Source: Protea cynaroides (lineage: Eukaryota > Streptophyta > Magnoliopsida > Proteales > Proteaceae). From it: a DNA stretch of 64,000 nucleotides. Where the stretch lies: the NCBI GenBank assembly GCA_028583415.1, contig CM053270.1, positions 57,568,529 to 57,632,528 on the forward strand. The letters run 5' to 3'. The notes beneath the pieces are model-generated. The model saw only the letters and a program-made list of their open reading frames with translations, was not told the origin of the DNA and ran no database searches. This document shows positions 21,464 to 33,499 of this stretch, one piece after another. The position numbers and the translations under genes were made by a program. Every line of letters begins with the position of its first letter. Position 1 is the stretch's first letter.

Positions 21464-22483
21464 CTAGCAAGGCTCAACATCGACAAGCAATACTTCTCCC
21501 ATGGGATCGATGCTAGGATCCGATAGATGTTCAATGTACAGCGGCACATCAAAACTGCTCAAGTCACTTGACCTTAAATGAGATAGTACGTCTGCTTCGG
21601 TATTTTGATCCCGTGGTACGCTGGTCATCACGAACTTCTCCAGTGGCTCGATAAGTTGCTTCACCAGGGCTAAGTATTTAGCCAGACGGCTCTGTCGAGC
21701 CTCATAGTCTCCAGTTACTTGCCGCACGACCACTTGAGAATCCCCGTATACTTGTAAGTGAGTAATTTTTAACTTTCTAGCCAATTTAAGCCCGGCTACC
21801 AGGGCTTCATATTCCGCCACATTATTGGTTGTGGAGAAACCAAAACGTACAGATGTCAGCACTTTGAATCCCTCGGGGCTGATGAGTATAATATTTTCTC
21901 CCGCATCTTCTTGGTTGGAGGGTCCATCTATGTACATAACCCAGGAAGGTTCTTCAGGTCCAAGAAAGACTTTAACTTTTGCTTCCTCGAGGGCTCTCTC
22001 CGGATTTGCTCCTTCTTCTTCACCTCCCGGAAGGGTACTTTTGATCAAGAAATCTGCTAATGCTTGTGCCTTAATGGTTGTCCGGGGTTGGAACTTGAGT
22101 TCAAACTCCCCCAGCTCGACTGTCCAGTTGATCATTCGACCTGACACATCTGCTCTGGCCAGAAACTTGCTTACGGGTCGATCCATCAAAACAATGATGG
22201 AGTGAGACTGAAAGTAGGGTCATAACTTGCGAGCACAGACCACCACTGCTAATGCTAACTTCTCAATTGATTGATACCTGATTTCTGCATCCAATAGGGC
22301 TTTGCTGACGTAATACACAGGGTGTTAGATCCAATTAACTTCCTTGACTAATACTCCGCTGACGGCACACGACGAAACCACCAGATAGAGCAGCAGCGTA
22401 TCTCCAGTATCTGGCTTGACTAGTAAGGGTGGTGAAGAAAGATACCTTTTGAGGCCATGAAATGCATCCTCACATTCAATCGT
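21464..22483 (-). pseudogene. Tat Gypsy RNase H plus second archaeal-type RNase H
   Basis: 22483-22080 carries the RT connection and first RNase H with HPVYYVSKALLDAEIRYQ and LMDRPVSKFLARADVSGR, including an in-frame stop near 22325. 21980-21500 carries a second RNase H with WVMYIDGPSNQ, NVAEYEALVAGLKLA, DSQVV and HLRSSD. The paired domains are a lineage marker of Tat elements. The stretch 22189-21464 is one open frame of 241 codons, so this part is better preserved than RT and integrase. Confidence 0.85.
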
Positions 22484-23700
22484 TCATTCGAAAGGCTTGG
22501 ATCCCTTAAGAGTTTTGAAGAATGGGAGACACCTATCCGTAGATCTAGATAGAAATCGCCCCAGGACAGTGATTCGACCCGTAAGTACCTGAACTTGCTT
22601 GGGCGTAGTTGGAGCCTTCATACTTTGAATTGCCTCGATCTTGATAGGATTGGCCTCGACTCCCCTCTGGGAAACCATGAAGCCCAAGAATTTGTCGGAT
22701 TGTACTCCGAAAGCACATTTGGTCGGGTTAAGACGCATAAAATTTCTTCTTACTACATCGAAGACTTCCTTGAGATCTGTCAGATGATCCATCGCTTTTA
22801 CTGTCTTGACCAGGAAATCGTTTACATATACCTCCATCGTTCTACCGATTTTCTTTTCAATGACCTTGTTGACAAGTTTCTGGTACGTTGCTCCCGTATT
22901 TTCCATCCGAAGGGCATTACTGTATAACAGTAGGTGCCTTTGTTACTGATGAAGGCTGTATTCTCCGCGTCCTCCCGGGCCATTTTTATTTGATTATATC
23001 CTGAATAAGCATCCAAAAAGGATAGCAGCTCGTGCCCTGTAGTGGCATCGATGAGCTGATCTATCCGAGGAAAGGGATAAAAATATTTTGGGCATGCTTT
23101 ATTAAGATCTGTGAAATCAGTACATACACTCCAACGGCCATCCGTCTTTGGCACTAATACAACATTCGCCAACCAATCGGGGTAGTATACTTCTCGGATG
23201 AATCCGGCTTTTAGTAGCTTTTCGACCTCCTGATCGATGATTGCTTGCTTCTCCACTGATACTGCTCTCTTCTTCTGACGTATAGGATGCTGGTGTAGAT
23301 CTATTTGAAGATGGTGCTCCATGATCGATCGTGGGATCCCCGGCATGTCTTCTGGCGTCCAAGCAAAGACGTTTGAGTTTTCTTTTAGAAACTTGATGAG
23401 TTCCTGCCTTTGCTCCTCCGGAATGGCTGATCCCACCAAAAATGTCTTTTTCGGATTATCTTCGCTGAAGGGTACTGCGATAAGATCTTCAACTGGAGTG
23501 GTTCGCTCAGTAGGGAAGTCGCCATGATACTCGTCCAGTTGTATCACTTGCACAAGTTGATCTTCATCTAGGGCCGCTAAGGACGCAGCGTGACATCTCT
23601 TCGAGACCGACTGGTCTGCCTTGCAACATCCTACCCCCCACTCAGTTGGGAACTTCATCAGCAAGTAGTAAGTGGACAGGCAAGCCCGCAACTTGTTTAG
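22484..23700 (-). pseudogene. Tat Gypsy reverse transcriptase with mutated YVDD box
   Basis: The frame gives EHHLQIDLHQHPIRQKKR, VEKLLKAGFIREVYYPDWLAN, VVLVPKTDGRWSVCTDFTDLN and FLDAYSGYNQI, the fingers and palm of Ty3/Gypsy RT. A frameshift near 22905 follows MPFGWK and the frame resumes with GATYQKLVNKV. The active-site box reads YVND (22817-22828) instead of YVDD, so the first of the two metal-binding aspartates is asparagine. Then KCAFGVQSDKFLGFMVSQRG and the thumb follow. The polymerase would be inactive even without the frameshift. Confidence 0.88.
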
Positions 23701-23706
23701 GCCTGT

Positions 23707-24588
23707 TCATCCAATAATGCTATTATGGCTCGATCGAGTATCGACCATTATATACTTCATGTTGATGCTTACTTGCGTTGGGTAAGTTCCCAAGCGAGTA
23801 TCTATCTGGATGACTCCTTTCATCCGTACCCCCTCACCATTGAACCCTAGAAGAGAGTATCGAATGGACCACAACTGCTCATCTTTGTAGCCCAATCTCC
23901 GACAAGTATCGTAGTACAAGATTTCACAAGCACTTCCTGTGTCGACCAATATACGGCTCACTTTCCACTCTTCTCCAATGGCCATCTTGATAACAAAGGG
24001 ATCCTCATGGGGAGTGATAACATCAATCAAATCATCATCCCCAAAGTAAATGTAGCCGTCATACCAGAATTTTTTAGAAGATGACTCCCCTAGGTTCTCG
24101 TCCTCCCGTCGAACTTGCTTTCCTCTGGACGCTCCTTCCTCCACTGGTTCGATGATAATCGGGAGTACCTCCCGCCTCATGTGCTCAGACCAGATGGTCA
24201 CCATCATGCATTTGGGCTGACTGAGTGTGACATATTCATCATCACTCAATCCCAAGTCTTGTTCTGGGCCTGCCCTCCCCAACAACTTCCGCTGATGACT
24301 CTTCTCACGAACTGTTCGAACCCCCGGAGCAGGGGATTCTTTCATCTCTTTTGGCACCCCATCTCGGCGTAAATCGATCTGCCCCATGAATCCTCTTGGA
24401 GGTGACCTTGGGGGTGGTGGAAGTCTATGTTCGACCCTTTCTCTTCTTTCTTCTGGTGCCCTTGCTGGGGGAGGCAGAGGAAGTACCACAGCAAGGATTG
24501 GTAAGGCGGGGCCTGCCCTTGGGCCTATGAATTCTGTCCATCTTCCGTGTTGGATGAGATCCTCCACCAACCCTTCAAATGCCGACAT
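23707..24588 (-). pseudogene. Tat Gypsy gag C-terminus and aspartic protease
   Basis: A 293-codon open frame. The first 100 residues are a Pro/Arg-rich linker downstream of the gag zinc-binding region. The protease centre is ILVDTGSACEILYYDT (about 23920-23955) with the catalytic Asp in DTGS, preceded by DVITPHEDPFVIKMAIG, as in Tat proteases. The frame ends in TGA where the family has a codon between IIG and TGLNKL, so the link to RT is broken by one nonsense change. Confidence 0.85.
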
Positions 24589-25265
24589 GAATTGGTATCA
24601 TGACCATGGTCTCAATGATGTGCACAATACAACCGTCGGTTGCGCTCCTCCGATCGAGAAATCATCGGTGGTGGTGGGACCAAGAGTACGTCATCCCTTT
24701 TGATGTTTAGTATCTCCGTCATGGTTCTATTGAGAGGCGTGTATTCTTGGACAGATCGTATGGGGTATAACTCCTTTGCCACTTTGATCTTTTTGCTGGA
24801 TTCTCCTTCTTTAGGAACCTTCTCCGAAGACTCTCCCTTCTTCTTCTCAGCAACTGCAGGATTTGAATTCACCTGCCCGGATAACTCTACCACAGCTTCC
24901 GTGCTAGATGCATATCGGTCACAACGACTGAAATTTCTGCATGAGTTCTTGGGCGCTTTTTGTTAAGGGAGAACACCAACTGGGGGTCTCTGCACGCCTT
25001 AGATAGGGTCGAAACGACCACATTTGGTTGTAAGTCCTTGATTTCTCCTGCCACTCCTAGGAAGCGAGTGATGAACTGTCGCAGTGACTCTTTTTCACCT
25101 TGCTTGACCGCCATCAGATGGGACAGATTTTTCTTCTGCACCTGACTCCCCTGAAAGTGGGAGAGGAACAAGCTACGGAGTTCTTTGAAAGTACCTACTG
25201 ACCGTGGAGGAAGGTTGTTGAACCACGTTCTTCATGAGACTATGATATCCCAAGTGCTTTAGCTA
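24589..25265 (-). pseudogene. Tat Gypsy gag fragment
   Basis: Minus strand 25171-24887 reads SHFQGSQVQKKNLSHLMAVK and ESLRQFITRFLGVAGEIKDL, the conserved capsid region of plant Gypsy gag. 24893-24612 continues with the Lys-rich linker and LYCAHH, stop, DHGHDTNSC, the zinc-knuckle-like block in which an Arg codon (CGA) has become TGA. A further frame change lies near 24890. The N-terminal half of gag is missing beyond about 25265, where LINE sequence resumes. Confidence 0.8.
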
Positions 25266-27312
25266 TTAAAGTTGGCTAGACTTTCGTTCACCTAAATGCG
25301 AGGCTTGTTGGCTTCTTGTGTGTTGGTCCTGGCCTCAGGCAAGAGGATCCCTTGTCCTCTCTTCTCTTCATTCTCATTGAAGAAGTTTTTTTTTATAGGG
25401 GCTTGAAGTCTCTTAGAGAAAATGGGTTGATCTCTCCCCTTCGGAGCTCGCAGTATGTGGATGACCCTATCCACTTGTTGTTTGCATATGACACTTTCAT
25501 CTTTATGAATGCAGGTATTCGTAGTCTCCATGCTCCATGCCTTGAAGCAGTTCTTGAATGTTTACTAGGCCTATGCGGGGTAGAAGCTTAACCTCACCAA
25601 GAGTAAAGTATTTTTTAGTGAATTTGCCTCTTCCAGGAAGCATCAGATCGTTACCCTTCTTGGGTCTGAAAGCACCTTCCCTATAAGATATCTTGGGGTG
25701 GAAGTTTTGTAAAGGTTGTGTGAAAAAGGAGTATCTCATACCGTTGATGGACACTTTCAAAAAGAAGTTTTCAGCTTGGAATGGTCATCTATTATCCATG
25801 GTAGGGGGAGCTGAGTTGGTGTGTTCGGTTCCCTTTAGCGTCCTAGTCCTCAATTTTGCCGTCCATCAATGACCTGCATCTCTTGGCAAGTTGATTGAAT
25901 TGTGGATGCAGAATTTTATCTAGATTGGTGACCAGGATAAGCAAAAGGCTATTGCTGTTAAATAGTCTATGGTATGAATGCCGAAGAAGGATGGAAGGTT
26001 GGGAATCAGACGAGTTCGGGATGTTAATTTGGTGCTCTTAGCTAAGCACTGATGGATTATCAAGACTTCTAAGTCCGGTTTTGTGCAATTTATGAGAGGC
26101 CATAATTTGAATGAGGATGGGTCTATCCGAAATGTGGTTGCCTTTTTGGCTTGGCTGAGCTTGAAGAAGGTGTGAGACTAGGTTTAACAATTGCTGATGG
26201 ATTATTGGGGATGGTTTGAGAATTGATTTTTAGAAGGATAGATGGCTGGGAGATTTTTCCATCATGGAAGCTTCTGGATTAGGTAGCGCGGTCTTTTCGG
26301 ATATGAAGCTTTTGCTTTTGGATTTTATTGCTGATGGTGTTTGGGTTTTTCATTCTATCAACTTAGTTTTCCTGCAAGGAGTTATCGATATGGCTAAGGA
26401 AATTCCTTTGCCGAATGGTGGGGTTGATTATTTGTTTTGGGTTGGGTCCCAAACTAGCGAGTTCTTTGTTAAAGCGGCGTGGAAGGAGTTGCAACCGCCA
26501 TCCCTTCTCCCTTGTTGTTGGCTCCTTTGTGGAGCAAATTTTTTTATGCCTAGGGCATTTGTTTTTGGGTGGCGATGGTGTCATGATGGTCTTCCCACAA
26601 CGATAGGGTGATTTGGTGCCGGGCGTTTCTAGTGTCCATAGTTTTTTGTGTTACAAGGAGGTGGAGTCTTTTAAGCAGCTCTTCTTAGACTATGAAGTGG
26701 CTTCCATTGTGTGGAGGGGTTTTGAGTTGTTTCCATCTACATTGGTTTGGTTTTATAGAATTCAGCTCTTATTCTCTTCGTGGAAGTGCAAACGGAATGT
26801 AGTTCTTTTGAAGAGTCTTTGGCAACCAAGTTTGTTTATAGTGGCTCAGTGTATTTGGCTGGGGAGAAACCGGGCCTGTTTTGAAGGAGATCGCCAAACT
26901 GTGGCTAGGATGGAATGCGATTCTTCAGCGGTTTTTGATTGTCTCCTTTGGTCTAAGGTTCTTTGACGATGCATGCAGTCTTGAAATAGTTCGGTTCCTT
27001 TCTTAAGTAGTATCCAATGGCGGATAACGCATAGTTTTTGAGAAGTAAATATGGTGGCTAATGGTCTAAGGTCGTTACACTGCTTGATCACTGAGTTCAT
27101 CTATTTAGTATGATCGTTCTCCCTTGAATGCTAGGGAGGTTTTGTGGGATGTTTTAGAACAATCTTATTTTAGGTTTTCTTGAGGTTTGGTTCCTTTCCT
27201 GCTAATGGCATTGCTGAAGGTGGGGTAGATTCTTTCCCAACTGGTTTCCTTGTTATTCTTTATTGTTTGTTTGGTTTCATAATTTTTTTTTAATATTGAG
27301 GAAAAAAAAAAG
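25266..27312 (+). pseudogene. L1-type LINE, 3' part: RT, zf-RVT and tail
   Basis: It resumes in the polymerase with GPGLRQEDPLSSLLFILIEE (from 25324) and HLLFAYDTFIFMNA; the FADD active site is FAYD at 25481-25492. Then come RYLGVEVL and, at 26264-26610, DYLFWVGSQTSEFFVKAAW, the zinc-binding region, followed by broken frames of the C-terminus. The element ends in AT-rich sequence with an A-tract at about 27300-27312. It is in the same orientation and family style as the part at 16241-17633, so they are probably one copy split by the Gypsy insertion, but both parts contain the G(I/L)RQGD motif (see findings). Confidence 0.8.
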
Positions 27313-27587
27313 AATACAAATTCAACATCCAATGGATTTCAAATCGAAATCGATTATTATATATGGTAATCGGATTTGAATTTGAATAGTAAGGTGTATT
27401 TATTACATCTTTAGTTCCACACTATAATTTAGGTGGTGACTCTTCTTCACTCCTCCGACCGAAAGATTAATTGTCATAGATTTCACACTTGTCTACCCTC
27501 TTGACTTCCCCTTGATCTATAACAAATAAGGAGTGGAATCTTTGGCTTTTTAATTGACATAATCAATGGTCCAACGACTTGAGTGGA
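27313..27587. other. short spacer between LINE tail and Copia insertion
   Basis: AT-rich flank of the LINE poly(A) and target of the Copia insertion; nothing else was seen. Confidence 0.3.
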
Positions 27588-27592
27588 GTCTT

Positions 27593-29696
27593 TGTTGGCC
27601 TATATATTGTAATTGTTGGCAAATTGGGCTAACTGGGTCCAGTTTGACGAGAGAGAGTGTCTGCGGACCTTACAGGCGAAATGACAGTGATACAAGTGAT
27701 ACGGCTTTGTTTCAAGTACTGTGAAGCATGGAAGAGGTGAAAGAATTAGAGGAGAGAGAAAGAGGAGAGAGAAAGAGGAGAGAAAAAGTGGGACCCAGGA
27801 GAGAGAAGGTGGGACCCACCACAGTGGTATGCCACCTAGACAGACCAGCCAGCCGAGCAGCCAGCACAGCAGGCCAGCCAGAACGCAGCCCAGCCCAGCA
27901 AGCAGGCCAGGCTTGCCTTGCCAGCAAGCCAGCCAGCCCGCAAGGCAGGCCAGGCTTGCCTTGGCAGCAAGCCAGCCAACCCGCAAGGCAGGCCAGGCTC
28001 GCCTTGGCAGTAAGCCAGCCAGCCCGCAAGGCAGGCCAGCCCGCAGGCAGTCCTGCCCCGCAAGCCAGCCAGTCCGCATGCATCACCCTGCCGCAAGCTC
28101 GCTTGCATGCCGCGTGCACGTTGGTTCTTCTCTCCCGCACGCACACCATGTGTTCGACGATTTTCCAGGAGAGAGAAAAGCTCTCTGGAAAATCGTCTCT
28201 AGCAGACTTTTAACAAATGGTATATGGTTACAGAGGCCATTAATAGAATTCACAGGGGTATTTTCGGAAAGGAAGAAAGAAAAAGATGCGAGATCGGCCG
28301 TTTAAATAGAGCCACGTAAGGAAGATTCCAAATCTGAGGCTCTAAAGAAGGCGGGATTCCGTGGTTCTCAAGCGGAGGCGTCAGATCCCATCGCGCATGA
28401 GCTGATTGGCTGGATGCAGCGCATAATCATGCGCCGCATCACATGGAAGCAAAGCCGCGATCCAGTGTGGCGCGCTTATAGTGCGTCGGCGGAAAAGATT
28501 CCAATCCTGCGCATCACATGACCTCCGAATTTCGGAGACGCGGATTATCCAGATCCGAGGGATCTGGTTCAATCCCGCCCTTTTTATTGAAATCCGACGG
28601 CTATTTTTTGTGATTCCCTTTTCAGCCAATCAGAGCACGACAGGGCGCGGCTACGGTGCATCGAGGCGCACCATGTGAGTTTAAAAGATTCCATTTGGAA
28701 TTTTTTTAGAGGCCGAACTTGTTTATGCCATAACTTGGCCATCCGGTGGCCAAATCCGACGATCCAAATTGCACCGAGCTAGGTTTTTAATGCTCTTTCT
28801 ATTGAGAATGGTTGGTGAAACTGCTGGCCGCGAGAAAAATCACAGAAGGGGAGTTTTTGAAGAAAAAGGGGAAAAACCTCTTATTTTTTATTTTTCTTGC
28901 TTTGGGAATTGAAGACAGTCATTCTCCATCGTTATTTATGCTGATGTCGATACTTTGAAGAATTCTTGAAGGCTGGAAGAGCTTGATTGCATATGGCAAG
29001 GGTTTATTAACTATCAGATGAAGAGAACATCGTCAGTTATCAGAAAAATTGGTTGTGAGATTTTCTTATCTCCTTTATTATTTATTGAACCAATCTATTG
29101 TATGTTCAAATAGAATAATGATGTTGAATGCCTATGGTACATGGGAATCTATTGTATGCTAGCATTAGGCAAAGAAAAAGAGAAGAAAAATATTGAATGC
29201 CTTGCTAGGGTGGGATTTAATTGTAGGGCATCATTATAAGCCCCAAAAATTGTATCTATTGTGGTGTGTTCAGTGGGTCTTTGGACACCGGCTTTATGCC
29301 CGAATTAAGGCGTTGTTACGCCCTCTCGGTTTATCTTTGGGAAAATTTAGGGTGAGCATCCTTGTCCTAAAAGGGCTAAAAGTTGAGTATTGAGTAAATA
29401 CGAAGCCCATTGGGCATTACTCCGTGGATTAGCCATCACTCACTGTGGTGGTGAACCACGTAATTTTTGTGTGTTGTGGTTTGCTTGTTTATGAGCTTTG
29501 TGAAGTGCGTGGAATGAATTGCAGGATGGGTGTGCAAATCTGGTAGACCTGGCCACTGAGTGGTGTGAGGTGGATTTGCATACGATTGTGTTTGGGACAG
29601 GTTATTTTGTGAATATCACTGGGCAGCAAAGAAAATTCAAGGGAGAAATTATTCACACTGATTCACCCCCCTCTCGGTGTCATTCAAGGTTTATCA
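27593..29696 (+). repeat. 5' LTR of the Copia element
   Basis: TGTTGG start and TTATCA end. It holds the TATA-like TTTAAATAGA at 28301-28310, preceded by a GC-rich tandem block (27895-28050), and ends with a segment related to the solo LTR at 8819. The long open frames of both strands within it (for example 27721-28305) are products of the GC-rich repeats, not genes. Confidence 0.95.
27895..28050. repeat. 43-bp GC-rich tandem repeat within the Copia 5' LTR
   Basis: About three and a half copies of a unit starting GGCAGGCCAGGCTTGCCTTG. The same array sits in the 3' LTR at about 35563-35715. Because 43 is not a multiple of three, all frames are cycled through, which explains the overlapping Ala/Gly/Leu-rich open frames on both strands. 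Confidence 0.85.
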
Positions 29697-29714
29697 ATTG
29701 GTATCGAGCACCGG
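29697..29714 (+). promoter_or_regulatory. Copia primer binding site
   Basis: TTGGTATCGAGCACCGG follows the LTR end. It matches the initiator tRNA-Met complement TGGTATCAGAGC except for one missing A, so it is either a weakened PBS or a one-base sequence error. Confidence 0.75.
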
Positions 29715-29762
29715 ACTCGGTGGCCGACTTAATCAAGAATCGAGAAGATCGGAATATAATAT

Positions 29763-31258
29763 ATGGCACCGGGAGAAGGTTCAAACAAGCCTCCCTTGTT
29801 TGATGGGACGGATTTTGTCTTTTGGAAAAGAAGAATGGAGGTCTATGTAGGATCTCTTGGTTATGATGTTTGGGCTTCCGAGAGAATGGCTACACTCCAC
29901 ATGATACAAATGCTCCCACGATTGTAGATAAAATTTTTTTTGAGAACAATAGAAAAGCTCTCAATGCCATTCAAGGGGGACTGACAAATAGTGAATCGGC
30001 TAAAATCATGGACTGCAAGACAACGAAAGGAAGTATGGGACAGACCGATCAACATATATGAAGGAGATAAGAAAATCAAGACTGTCAAGGTACGGACATT
30101 CGGGAGGTCGGTTTGAGAATCGAAGATGAATGAAGATGAGACCATTGATCAATACATGAACAGGGGTTAATGATGTGGTCAACTCTATTAGAGGACTTGG
30201 TGAAGATTTGAAAGGTCATATAGTTTGTCGAAGATTTTGAGGTCTCTCACCCCAAAATTTGAGTCAAAGGTATCTCGCACTTGAAGAAACCAAGGACTTG
30301 GAACAGGTTACAATTGATGAAATTCATGGAGCTTTGACAGCTTTTGAAATGAGGATTGATCCGGGAACCATCGGTGATAAGCGAGGTTGCTTTTAAGGCT
30401 ATGAAGAAGTGAAGATTTCGAAAAGCAAAATGAGGAAGAAAGTGAAGATGAAGCCACAACTCATTTCACTAGAAAATTAAAGAAGGGCACAGTAAATACA
30501 AGAATAAGCTTCCTTTCAAATGTTTCAATCTGGGCAAGGTTGGACATTTTGCTCCAAAATGCCCCATGAAGAGTAAGTTTGGCAGTGATGATGAAGATGA
30601 CAGAAAAAGCAAGTTGAAAGGAAAGAAAAATTATAACTTCAAGAAAAACAAGTCCAAGCAAAGGAGTTTTATCTCTAAGAGAAGCATTGAAACTCGGATG
30701 ATGACTCGATGAAATCTCGAAGATGAGCCTAGTGAGGCTTTGTTTATGGTGTACATTGAAGCTCAAGAGAAGATCACGGATAAAGGAAAAATTGTGAATT
30801 CTATCTCAAGTGGTGATGAAGAGAATGACAAGGAAGATAATTTTTCAAGCGTTGATGAAGAGGGTGAGATAAATTTTGAGGAAGAACTTGTTGCAGCCAT
30901 GAAGGAGCTTAAGAAGGAAAGAAAACACAACAAGCTTGCATCTCAAGAAGTCAAAAAGCAAAAGCAAATAATTCAAGATCGGAAATCTCAATATGAAGAG
31001 TCCAAGAGAATGATAGAAAATCTCAATACTCAGATTAAACAGGCATCTATAGATTACACTATTGTGTTGAATGAGAATGCAAGTCTGAAAGTTCAACTTG
31101 AAGAACAACTTCCTATGGTTGAACGATTTGAAGAATTTGAAAATGATTTTACTCTTCTAAAGACAAAAGTGGCTGAGTATGAAAAAGAAGAGGTTGAGAG
31201 ACAACAAAAATTATCTCAACATGAAGAGGTAAATAAGTCCGCCTCAGGCATCCCGTAG
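29763..31258 (+). pseudogene. Copia gag (frameshifted)
   Basis: The start is ATG at 29763 (MAPGEGSNKPPLFDGTDFVF), then WKRRMEVYVGSLGYDVW, as in plant Copia gag. The frame shifts near 29880 and again several times to 30480. A zinc knuckle at 30521-30562 reads CFNLGKVGHFAPKC, with the second Cys replaced by Leu. The last part, 30740-31258, is a clean 172-codon acidic coiled coil (KELKKERKHNKLASQEV). Two further knuckle-like blocks appear downstream near 31600 (CYKCNTYGHGIATC, intact) and 31710 (CYNRNNFGHIARNC, second Cys to Arg). Confidence 0.8.
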
Positions 31259-31879
31259 TAATAAGCTTGACAGGATCATCAATGCTCAAAGACCTTCCCA
31301 CATTAAGTTTGGCCTTGGTTTTGAAAAAGGACGGGACATCAAAAACTCGCAAGTTCAAAGGGAAAAGAGCCCATATCTTTTGTGAAGGAAATTGAAAAGG
31401 GTAAGGACCCAATAGTTCATTGCCAAAGTGGAAACAAAATTTCTCTTCCCAAGACTAACTATACAAGGCCAAGACAAAATACATGGCAAGGAAAGAGAAT
31501 GGAGTATGATAATTTCTACAAAGAAAACCATCCCAAGGCACCACGAGACACGGATGAGATACATTGAAACTCCTTTTAGGTCAAGATCCTATTTTCATGG
31601 TTCTTGTTATAAATGCAATACTTATGGTCACGGAATAGCTACTTGCAAATTCAATATGAGTCAAGTTAGATTTGAAAGCGTAAATCGTTTGCCCCTCTTG
31701 AAGAAAATTTTGTTGAATGCTATAATCGGAACAATTTTGGGCATATAGCAAGGAACTGCAGAACCATCTTTCCCCCTATGCCACCTTCACAGAGACAAGA
31801 TGACGTAATTAGAAGCAAGATCCCAAGACGAAGCAAGATGAAATATCTAAATCAAATAAGAGGATCCGGGTTCGAAAAA

Positions 31880-32275
31880 TAGCTCTTTGGTTGTACGCAT
31901 GCTCTCAAGGCTCAAAATAGTTCTACACCCTGGATTCTTGACAGTGGATGTTCAAGCCATATGACAGGAGATAGTAAGAGGCTTCAAAAATTTCAACAGT
32001 ATGAAGGAGGCTCAGTCAAGTTTGGTAATGATATTGGTGCAAAGATTGTTGAAAAAGGAAGCATTAGCCTCAACAATGGGAAGTTGAAATCTCATGAGGT
32101 TCTTTATGTTTCAGGCTTCAAACATAATCTATTGAGTGTTAGTCAGCTTTGTGATAAGGGCCACAAATTAATTTTTAGTGATCAAGGATGTGAGATTCGA
32201 AGAACTGACAGTGGTAAATTGATGGCAACTGGAAAGAGAACTTCGGGAAATCTTTATACTGCGTCAAGAGTTTGA
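31880..32275 (+). pseudogene. Copia aspartic protease
   Basis: STPWILDSGCSSHMTGDSKR includes the DSG catalytic triad at 31940-31948, followed by GGSVKFGNDIGAKIVEKG and LYVSGFKHNLLSVSQLCDKG, the standard Copia protease and linker to integrase. The frame is open to 32275 and then breaks before the integrase frame at 32286. The enzyme would cut the Gag-Pol polyprotein in the virus-like particle. Confidence 0.85.
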
Positions 32276-32285
32276 AGAGAATTGT

Positions 32286-33200
32286 ATGATGAGTCAAGAA
32301 GAGGAAACATGGCTATGGCATAGAAGATTGGGACATATTGGTTTTGAAAATCTGTCCAAGATATCTAACAAAAATGCTGTAAGAGATATTCCTTCATTGA
32401 AAAAGCCTTCCAATGATATTTGTGCATCTTGTCAGAAGGGGAAGCAGACAAGAACATCATTCAAGCCTAAGGAATACCACACTACTCAACCATTGGAGAT
32501 AATTCATACAGATTTATGTGGGCCAATGAGAACACAAAGCATTGCAGGAGAAAGGTACTTCATTCTTTTTATAGATGACTACTCCAGAATGACTTGGGTA
32601 ATGTTTCTAAAACATAAGTCGAAGCTTTGGCAAGATTCAAGATCTTCAAGACTCAAGTTGAAAATGAGACAGGGAAGAAAATCAAGTGTCCGAGATCCGA
32701 CAGGGGAGGAGAGTACACCGGATTGACTTTGCGGAATATTGTTCGAGAACGGCATTAAGAGACAGACTTCAGCTCCTAGAACACCACAAAGAAAAATGGT
32801 GTTGCGAGAAAGAAAGAATAGAACTGTTCGAGGAAATGGCCGTAACTATGTTAACCGAAAATGACATGGGGAATAAATTCGAGAGAAGCGGTGCATACAA
32901 CAATATATGTTCGGAATAGATGTATGTTGAGGCCACATGAAGACAAGACACCCTATGAACTATGGTTTGGCAAGAAGGCTACAGAAAGCACTTCAAGGTA
33001 TTTGGTAGTAAGTGTTATATCAAGAACACTAGTCATGGTCTAGGGAAGTTTGATGATCGAAGCGATGAAGGAATTTTTCTTGGCTATTCTACCTCAAGCA
33101 AAGCATATAAATGTTACAGTAAAAAAACTTGGCAAGATTGTTGAAAGTGCGGATGTGAGAGTTGATGAGCACAAGAATTCTTCTACGAGAATCAAATAAT
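32286..33200 (+). pseudogene. Copia integrase (frameshifted)
   Basis: The GAG-pre-integrase zinc finger reads HRRLGHIGFENL and CASCQKGKQ. The core has HTDLCGP (first Asp at 32511) and FIDDYSRMTWV (32568-32600). After a frameshift near 32630, DRGGEYT carries the second catalytic Asp at 32699. The block TPQRNGVARKKE near 32785, where the third acidic residue belongs, is disturbed by further indels. 32861-33144 resumes with RPHEDKTPYELWFGKK and GIFLGYSTSSKAYK in two frames. Confidence 0.85.
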
Positions 33201-33499
33201 GAGGTTCCTATTTTTGAAGACCTGGACAGGGAGCGTAATGACATTGAATCGAAAAAGGAGCAGGATGTTACAAATGTGCCGTAACGGAGAACGATGGGTC
33301 GAGACGGAAGAAAGAGAAGAACAAATCGATTCGGAGGCGGATAGGCGGAACAAAAGTGGCTCAAGCAGAGTAAAAAAGAACCATCCCGATCAATTAATTC
33401 TTGGTGATCCATCTGCTGGTATGCAAACAAGAAAGGTGAGACAATCAAAACAAATGTTTTCATTACTATCACGATTGAACCAAAATCAGTTGTAGAGGC

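Larger units (their letters stand above)
17634..25265 (-). mobile_element. Tat-lineage Ty3/Gypsy element, 5'-truncated, nested in a LINE
   Basis: On the minus strand the order is gag (25265-24589), protease (24588-23707), RT (about 23700-22484), RNase H plus a second archaeal-type RNase H (22483-21464), integrase (21463-20244), a tandem-repeat spacer, and an antisense accessory ORF. The two RNase H-like domains and the integrase tail (NWEGPYRVVK, SYHLE, PRTWH) are typical of the Tat lineage. gag is cut at about 25265 and no 5' LTR follows, so the element is truncated and no TSD can be tested. The left end at 17634 (TGACC) is a candidate LTR edge. The 3' LTR limits are uncertain; a PPT-like GCCGGGGGAAA followed by TG on the minus strand at about 19672 is one candidate for its start. 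Confidence 0.85.

Noticed and set aside
27721..28305. 194-codon plus-strand frame and several overlapping minus frames
   Set aside because: They sit in the GC-rich 43-bp repeat of the Copia LTR; every frame is open there and the same happens at 35268-35978.
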